In this document: piece by piece, positions 6,794 through 10,638 of the stretch | How the letters are laid out: every line of letters starts with the position of its first letter | Numbering within the stretch: position 1 is the stretch's first letter | Assembly: GCA_030625995.1 (NCBI GenBank) | Contig: DAOUPU010000071.1 | Location: 1-10,638 of the forward strand | From: Flavobacteriaceae bacterium | GTDB lineage: Bacteria > Bacteroidota > Bacteroidia > Flavobacteriales > Flavobacteriaceae | Direction of reading: 5' to 3' | Length of the DNA stretch: 10,638 nt | Notes under the pieces: model-generated | What the model saw: the letters and a program-made list of their open reading frames with translations, nothing else | Told to the model about the DNA's origin: nothing | The model's database searches: none | Translations under genes and position numbers: made by a program

Positions 6794-7264
6794 ATGAAAA
6801 GAATTTTAATGGTATGTCTTGGTAATATTTGTAGATCACCACTTGCCGAAGGAATTTTAAAATCAAAAGTAAATACTGAAGAAGTTTTCGTGGATTCTGC
6901 CGGTACAGGTGGATGGCATGTTGGGGGATTACCCGATAAAAGATCCATAGAAGTTGCAAAAAACCATGATATTGATATAACGATTCAAAAATGCAGAAAA
7001 TTTGATATTTCTGATTTTGATAAATTTGATATAATCTATGTTATGGATAGATCAAATTATGATTCTGTTACATCTATGGCGTATGATAAAGAGGATTTAG
7101 CTAAAGTGAAAATGATAAGAGATGAAATTTTATCTACTTCCGGCAGTGATGTTCCTGACCCTTATTACGGGGGAGAAAGCGGTTTTGAATTTGTTTATCA
7201 AATGATAGATGAGCTTTGTGATGTAATTGCTAAAAAACTTGATGATGAACGTCAAATATGGTAA
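6794..7264 (+). CDS. Low-molecular-weight protein tyrosine phosphatase
   Basis: The 156-residue protein starts with the phosphate-binding loop C8-L-G-N-I-C-R14-S15 (Cx5R), carrying the nucleophilic cysteine and the phosphate-binding arginine, and ends with the general-acid loop VPDPYYGG, with D122 as the acid. D37-S38-A39-G40-T41 is the conserved DSAGT segment. This is a complete, apparently active LMW-PTP, acting in the cytoplasm on phosphotyrosine or, in some relatives, phosphoarginine proteins. ATG 6794 is preferred over an in-frame TTG at 6791, as it gives the family start MKRILMVCLGNICRSP. It sits 12 bases after dnaA and its end overlaps the RsmI-like gene by about 20 bases, so the three are probably one transcript. 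The protein substrate is unknown. Confidence 0.96.
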   Translation: MKRILMVCLGNICRSPLAEGILKSKVNTEEVFVDSAGTGGWHVGGLPDKRSIEVAKNHDIDITIQKCRKFDISDFDKFDIIYVMDRSNYDSVTSMAYDKEDLAKVKMIRDEILSTSGSDVPDPYYGGESGFEFVYQMIDELCDVIAKKLDDERQIW

Positions 7265-7961
7265 TTTATATTTAATTCCAACAACATTGGGGGATAATGA
7301 ACCTCTGGAGGTGTTACCGCTTTCCGTGAAGAAAATTGTGCAAAACACTCGTTATTTTATAGTTGAAAATGAAAAATCGGCAAGACGATTTATCAAAAAA
7401 ATAACTCCAAGGAAATCACAGTCTTCTTTAAAATTACTCCTCCTCGATAAATTTACTACTGAACTGGAGTCGAGAACCTATCTCGATTCCTGCTTGCAAG
7501 GCATTAATATTGGTTTATTATCTGAAGCAGGAGTTCCTGCTATTGCGGATCCCGGTGCGAGTATTGTTATGTTGGCGCATACTAAAAATATCAGGGTGGT
7601 GCCCTTGGTTGGTCCATCATCCATAACTTTAGCTATGATGGGTTCGGGGCTTAACGGTCAGAATTTTGCGTTTAACGGCTATCTTCCTATTGATAAATTG
7701 GAAAGGAAAAAGTCAATTAAAGAATTAGAAAAGACATCGCGACTTAAAAATCAATCGCAAATATTTATTGAAACACCCTATAGAAACGAAAAGTTATTTA
7801 GCGATCTGAAAGCATCTCTTACTCCTTCAACATTTTTGTGTGTTGCTAAAGATATAACCCTGCCTTCGGAGTATATAAAAACTTTAAGGATAAGCGATTG
7901 GAAAAAACAGGGTGTAGATTTACACAAACATCCTTGTATTTTTATAATCCATAAAGATTAA
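7245..7961 (+). CDS. RsmI-like SAM-dependent methyltransferase (tetrapyrrole methylase fold)
   Basis: The protein belongs to the TP_methylase superfamily next to RsmI, which 2'-O-methylates C1402 of 16S rRNA. Matching segments are LLSEAGVPAIADPGA (91-105), VVPLVGPSSITLAMMGSGL (118-136), FAFNGYLP (141-148) and IFIETPYRNEKL (173-184). However, the usual N-terminal TPIGN is PTTLGDN (12-18), and the EDTR motif is replaced by VENEKSARRFI (40-50). At 238 residues it also lacks the C-terminal extension of E. coli RsmI. It is therefore a diverged subfamily member and its RNA target may differ. The start is ATG 7245 or ATG 7242; the in-frame TTG at 7227 would reach further into the phosphatase gene. 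It ends 33 bases from the convergent lysozyme-like gene, with no clear terminator between them. Confidence 0.85.
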   Translation: MNVKYGNLYLIPTTLGDNEPLEVLPLSVKKIVQNTRYFIVENEKSARRFIKKITPRKSQSSLKLLLLDKFTTELESRTYLDSCLQGINIGLLSEAGVPAIADPGASIVMLAHTKNIRVVPLVGPSSITLAMMGSGLNGQNFAFNGYLPIDKLERKKSIKELEKTSRLKNQSQIFIETPYRNEKLFSDLKASLTPSTFLCVAKDITLPSEYIKTLRISDWKKQGVDLHKHPCIFIIHKD

Positions 7962-7994
7962 TGTAAAGTAAAAGTTTATCAAAAAAAGCTCAAT

Positions 7995-8624
7995 CTAAAT
8001 TGTTGCATTTTTTATCGGTTTGATAAAAGAAGTGTCATAACCGGAAAACTTTTTCATATAGTGTTGTACATCCGTTCCATAAGCATCTGCAAATACTGTT
8101 GCGCCATTGCTCCTTAAGTAACTCTTAACATTTCCGGCACCCGCTAAATGAGCTGCTGCCAAGATGCCAGATTCGGTAATCATTACACCATTTATTTTTT
8201 TACCGACGCTTCTCTTAATATCACGCTTTAAAATCCATTTATTTAAGGAGCATAAAGCTACAAATGCATCTTCTTGCAACTCCGGATTTTCTAAAAACTC
8301 AGTAGTATTATAAATTTTCAATCTGTGTAAAGTTGTTTTCCCAAACTGGTATTTGCCTAAATAGCCAAATGTATTTACTCTGTCATATTTACCTTGAGAC
8401 TCTTTAAAAGCTAGGGCCTCTCTAAAACCAATGAACGAATTGTCAATAGTAGGAGTAAATATCAGTTCAAATTCCTGAATTCCTTTAGTGACCGTAACGA
8501 TAGTATTTGTATTCGGAAGGTTGTATTTTACTTTTCTATTTTGATCAACGCCAATTGAACTAATAAAAGTAAAGGCTGTAAAAAAAATAACGCTAAGAGG
8601 GACTAATATTCTTTTTCTTTTCAT
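7995..8624 (-). CDS. Membrane-anchored lysozyme/transglycosylase-fold protein
   Basis: From ATG 8624 the protein has 209 residues. It begins MKRKR followed by a hydrophobic segment (about 6-25), a signal anchor or signal peptide. The domain from ~65 on looks like the lysozyme-type fold of lytic transglycosylases: the ES motif KESQGKY (74-80) with E75 as candidate catalytic acid, then FGYLGKYQFG (86-95), and a helical part containing ILAAAHLAGAGNV, which resembles the later transglycosylase motifs. The probable job is to cleave peptidoglycan in the envelope. An in-frame ATG at 8702 exists, but the promoter element lies downstream of it, so the shorter start is preferred. It lies downstream of mltG on the same strand, separated by 153 bases with its own promoter. 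Fold and function are inferred from short motifs. Confidence 0.75.
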   Translation of the reverse strand: MKRKRILVPLSVIFFTAFTFISSIGVDQNRKVKYNLPNTNTIVTVTKGIQEFELIFTPTIDNSFIGFREALAFKESQGKYDRVNTFGYLGKYQFGKTTLHRLKIYNTTEFLENPELQEDAFVALCSLNKWILKRDIKRSVGKKINGVMITESGILAAAHLAGAGNVKSYLRSNGATVFADAYGTDVQHYMKKFSGYDTSFIKPIKNATI

Positions 8625-8675
8625 GATATTGTATTTTTTAGCTGGGGGTATCCAAACTATACAATTATTCTTCTG

Positions 8676-8704
8676 CAAAGATAACCGAATTATTGCCTCC
8701 AAAA
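8676..8704 (-). promoter_or_regulatory. Promoter for the lysozyme-like gene (TATCTTTG)
   Basis: On the minus strand, TATCTTTG (8683-8676) followed by CA is a perfect Bacteroidota -7 element. CTTTTG ending at 8700 offers a TTG -33 element with 16 bases between, one short of the usual 17-23. Transcription would begin around 8670, about 45 bases before the ATG at 8624. This element rules against the longer in-frame start at 8702. Confidence 0.65.
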
Positions 8705-8777
8705 GTTAAAATAATGCAAAAGTTATATGTAAAACAAGCTAAGATATTGTTACTTAGAGAAGTATAAAAATGTGAAT

Positions 8778-9806
8778 TTACCGTTTAATACCCTGATCAT
8801 TGATCCATTTTTGATATTTTCTGGCATTTTTGTTGTGTTCCCTCAGAGTCATTGCGAATTCATGCTTTCCAATTTCTGTAACACTGGCGCACATATAGTA
8901 ATACCTGTGATTTTGGGGATACAGAACCGCTTCTATGCTGGAAATGTCGGGCATAGCTATTGGCCCGGGAGGAAGTCCAATATTTTGGTAGGTATTGTAA
9001 GGAGAATCTATCCTCAAGTCTTTATTTAATACTCTTCTAAAGGTTGAATCCTGCCCATATTTTTGTTTTAAGGCATAAATAATGGTTGGGTCAGCTTGCA
9101 ATGGCCAATGATCATCTAAACGATTAAGGTATAAACCGGCTACTTTTGGTCTTTCATTTACTTTAGATGTTTCTTTTTGCACTATTGCAGCCAATGTTAT
9201 AACCCCAATTGGTGTTAAATTCTTGCTTTTTGCACTTTTAACACGGTCTTCATTCCAATAATTTTGGTATTCTCTCAGCATTCTTTCCCTGAACTCACTT
9301 GCAGAAGTATTCCAATAGAAGTCATAAGAATTTGGAATGTACATCGCAAGACCTGTCTGTTCAGTAAATCCATTTTGACTTAGGAATTCAGTTTCTTTCA
9401 TCGCATTTAAAATAGAAATAGAATCCGATTCTATTTGAAGTGCAATTCTTCCAGCGAGCTTTTCATAAGAATCCTGATTGTTAAATGTTAATTTCACTGT
9501 TTCTGCTTTTCCTCCGCGAAGATGATTTACCAGATCATCATTGCTCATTCCTTTTTTTATTTTGAATTTTCCAGCCCTAATTTTATTCGGATAATTTTTC
9601 TTTTCAGCAACCCATACGAAACTCTCCGAATTATTTAAATAAGGACCGATCAACTCTTGAATATCAGTAAATTTCGAATTTGTCGGAATATAAATAGAAG
9701 TAGTTTCTGTAACGTTGGAATTGTAGATCTTTGAATAAAAATTATAGCCTACTGAACTCCCGACAATAATTATAACAATGATAATTAAGATAATTTTCTT
9801 TTTCAT
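8778..9806 (-). CDS. mltG: Endolytic murein transglycosylase
   Basis: MltG is an inner-membrane enzyme that cuts nascent glycan strands and so sets their length. The 342-residue protein begins with MKKK and one transmembrane helix (about 5-20, rich in isoleucine and valine). A LysM-like region (about 35-100) precedes the YceG catalytic domain. The catalytic glutamate is E212 in AAIVQKETSK (206-215), followed by NERPKVAGLYLNRL (217-230), LQADPTIIYAL (236-246), SPYNTY and IGLPPGPIAMP (276-286), all family signatures. It follows the acetyltransferase gene by 9 bases on the same strand, so the two are probably cotranscribed, with dapF further upstream. Confidence 0.97.
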   Translation of the reverse strand: MKKKIILIIIVIIIVGSSVGYNFYSKIYNSNVTETTSIYIPTNSKFTDIQELIGPYLNNSESFVWVAEKKNYPNKIRAGKFKIKKGMSNDDLVNHLRGGKAETVKLTFNNQDSYEKLAGRIALQIESDSISILNAMKETEFLSQNGFTEQTGLAMYIPNSYDFYWNTSASEFRERMLREYQNYWNEDRVKSAKSKNLTPIGVITLAAIVQKETSKVNERPKVAGLYLNRLDDHWPLQADPTIIYALKQKYGQDSTFRRVLNKDLRIDSPYNTYQNIGLPPGPIAMPDISSIEAVLYPQNHRYYYMCASVTEIGKHEFAMTLREHNKNARKYQKWINDQGIKR

Positions 9807-9815
9807 TTTCTAAGT

Positions 9816-10337
9816 TCAATTTATAAGCTGGTAAAGATGCACATCTTTAAAGGAACCATCACTCAATATCCAATCTTTTTGACTGCCGATTTTAGTGAAT
9901 TTTGATTTTTTAAAAAGAGCAAGACTATTTTTGTTGTCAGCTGGAATATTTGCATAGACCTGATGTAAATTTAAGCTAGAAAAGGCATATTCAGTAATCA
10001 TTTTTAGTGCTTCCGATGCAAACCCTTTATTTTGATATTCCTTTAAAATTAAAATACCAACGCCTGCTCTTTGGTGTTGTGGATTGAAATCAAAAAGATC
10101 AATGAAACCTACATTTTCGTTAGTGTATGTATTCATAATAATCAGCCGTAATTGCCTTGCCTCATATATATCTTGCTGTGCGTTGGCCAAATATTTTTTA
10201 AGAATAAATTTGGAGAAAGGTGTCTGTGTACTGCTAACCTCCCAAAAATCACTATTGTTTTCTGTGGAAAATAAAAAGTCTAAATCTTCAGGCTCTAGAG
10301 CTCTAAGTGTTATGATTTGATTTTTTAAAACTTGCAT
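9816..10337 (-). CDS. RimJ/RimL-type GNAT acetyltransferase
   Basis: This 173-residue protein matches the GNAT subgroup that acetylates N-terminal or side-chain amines, such as RimJ/RimL on ribosomal proteins or SpeG-like polyamine enzymes. Signs are the N terminus ITLRALEPEDLDFLF (9-23), the acetyl-CoA loop YQNKGFASEAL (101-111) with Q102, G105 and A107 after GVGILILKE, and the motif B segment NLHQVYANIPADNKNSLALFKKSKF (123-147). The substrate is unknown. It starts at ATG 10337 and ends 9 bases before mltG, with dapF upstream beyond a 233-base spacer. No good TAnnTTTG element is seen before it, so it may rely on readthrough from dapF or on an atypical promoter. Confidence 0.92.
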   Translation of the reverse strand: MQVLKNQIITLRALEPEDLDFLFSTENNSDFWEVSSTQTPFSKFILKKYLANAQQDIYEARQLRLIIMNTYTNENVGFIDLFDFNPQHQRAGVGILILKEYQNKGFASEALKMITEYAFSSLNLHQVYANIPADNKNSLALFKKSKFTKIGSQKDWILSDGSFKDVHLYQLIN

Positions 10338-10413
10338 TTGATTGTGGAATCGTTTATTGTTTATTTTTACAACGGATCTCTTGTTTTACAGGATATTTGG
10401 AATCTTGAATTTC

Positions 10414-10430
10414 ACATTTGTCACAAATGT
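10414..10430. promoter_or_regulatory. Perfect 17-base palindrome, candidate operator
   Basis: ACATTTGT-C-ACAAATGT is an exact dyad of 8+8 bases around one centre base; with one mismatch it extends by TT/AA to 23 bases (10411-10433). It lies about 77 bases upstream of the acetyltransferase ATG and 140 bases after the dapF stop. Odd-centred palindromes of this length are typical of dimeric repressor sites. It could also fold as a 7-bp hairpin with a 3-base loop, though no T run follows. The regulator is not identifiable. Confidence 0.45.
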
Positions 10431-10489
10431 TAAGGGTTCTTTATTTTCTCATTAATACCGCCAATTGTAATTGCGTATTTTATATTTTT

Positions 10490-10570
10490 CAACTATCAAC
10501 TATCAACTATCAACTATCAACTATCAACTATCAACTATCAACTATCAACTATCAACTATCAACTACCAAC
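10490..10570. repeat. Heptamer tandem array (CAACTAT)n
   Basis: Ten perfect head-to-tail copies of CAACTAT run from 10490 to 10559, followed by one variant CAACTAC (10560-10566) and a partial CAAC that abuts the dapF stop codon. On the dapF strand the unit reads ATAGTTG and starts immediately after TAA. The only substitution is in the copy nearest dapF. Seven is not a multiple of three, so on the dapF strand every frame meets TAG or TGA. The plus-strand frame is open and would read as repeated STINYQL, but I see no gene there. Confidence 0.95.
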
Positions 10571-10638
10571 TTAACTCTCAATCTTTCCTTTAAAAACGAA
10601 GGTCGCAGGTCCTTTTAAAACAATATTGCGGTAATTAT
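10571..10638 (-). CDS. dapF: Diaminopimelate epimerase, C-terminal fragment
   Basis: Only the last 21 codons are in the window; the gene enters from the right edge and ends at TAA (10573-10571). The residues NYRNIVLKGPATFVFKGKIE match the C-terminal strand of flavobacterial DapF (pattern NI-L-GPA-FVF-G-I). DapF converts LL- to meso-diaminopimelate for lysine and peptidoglycan synthesis. The mltG neighbourhood supports the call, since dapF-acetyltransferase-mltG is, from memory, a common flavobacterial order. The heptamer array follows the stop directly. The fragment is short, so the call leans on context. Confidence 0.75.
   Translation of the reverse strand, partial: NYRNIVLKGPATFVFKGKIES

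Noticed and set aside
7962..7994. Possible bidirectional terminator between the methylase and lysozyme-like genes
   Set aside because: I found no convincing inverted repeat in these 33 bases, only A/T-rich runs.
8331..8339. DnaA-box-like sequence TGTGTAAAG
   Set aside because: It has a mismatch to the consensus and lies inside the lysozyme-like coding sequence, so chance is the simpler explanation.
8625..8702. N-terminal extension of the lysozyme-like protein
   Set aside because: A perfect -7 promoter element (8676-8683) falls inside it and the shorter start gives a normal signal anchor.
8772..9029. Plus-strand 85-residue open frame
   Set aside because: It is antisense to the conserved C-terminal part of mltG and matches nothing.
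10453..10476. CAATT-GT-AATTG short dyad between the palindrome and the array
   Set aside because: Five-base AT-rich arms with a 2-base centre are expected by chance in such DNA.
10418..10618. Plus-strand 66-residue open frame with repeated STINYQL
   Set aside because: The repeat is the heptamer array read as codons; the frame also runs antisense through the end of dapF and has no recognisable domain or promoter.
1..10638. Mobile element, defence system, toxin-antitoxin or CRISPR
   Set aside because: No transposase, integrase, phage, nuclease, toxin or spacer-repeat pattern is visible; nearly all genes are core housekeeping types.

Overview
The window is an AT-rich, densely packed stretch of bacterial chromosome that looks like a member of the Bacteroidota, most probably class Flavobacteriia. 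The reasons are the protein sequence style, the gene order around dnaA (thioesterase, dnaA, low-molecular-weight phosphatase, RsmI-like methylase, then a murein-lysis block with mltG and dapF), the lack of clear Shine-Dalgarno sequences, and two good matches to the Bacteroidota -7 promoter element TAnnTTTG. All gene calls come from reading motifs; no database search was run. Species cannot be named.

Left part (1-3072, minus strand): the start of rplS (ribosomal protein L19, cut by the window edge) with its own promoter and a foldable leader, then, reading upstream, a PAP2 phosphatase, trmD (tRNA m1G37 methylase), prmC (release-factor methylase) and a GNAT acetyltransferase. GNAT, prmC, trmD and PAP2 overlap each other by a few bases and are very likely one transcript. 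The usual trmD-rplS neighbourhood is interrupted by the PAP2 gene.

Middle (3101-5164): ribD (riboflavin synthesis) and a YigZ/IMPACT-family gene run on the plus strand with an ATGA overlap, and end tail-to-tail inside the stop of a minus-strand YbgC-like thioesterase. A 189-base spacer with one consensus DnaA box and a very AT-rich tract separates that thioesterase from dnaA.

Right-centre (5354-7961, plus strand): dnaA, a low-molecular-weight protein tyrosine phosphatase and a divergent RsmI-like SAM methylase form a tight run.

Right part (7995-10638, minus strand): a membrane-anchored lysozyme-fold protein with its own promoter, mltG (endolytic murein transglycosylase), a RimJ/RimL-type acetyltransferase and the last residues of dapF (diaminopimelate epimerase). 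This is a peptidoglycan-themed block. The spacer between dapF and the acetyltransferase holds a perfect 17-base palindrome and a tandem array of the heptamer CAACTAT.

I found no mobile element, CRISPR array, tRNA or rRNA, defence system or toxin-antitoxin pair. The window is mostly core genome. The parts most worth a second look are non-coding: the rplS leader fold, the hairpin at the trmD/PAP2 junction, the dnaA upstream region, the palindrome and the heptamer array. Among the proteins, the divergent RsmI-like methylase and the lysozyme-like protein stand out.
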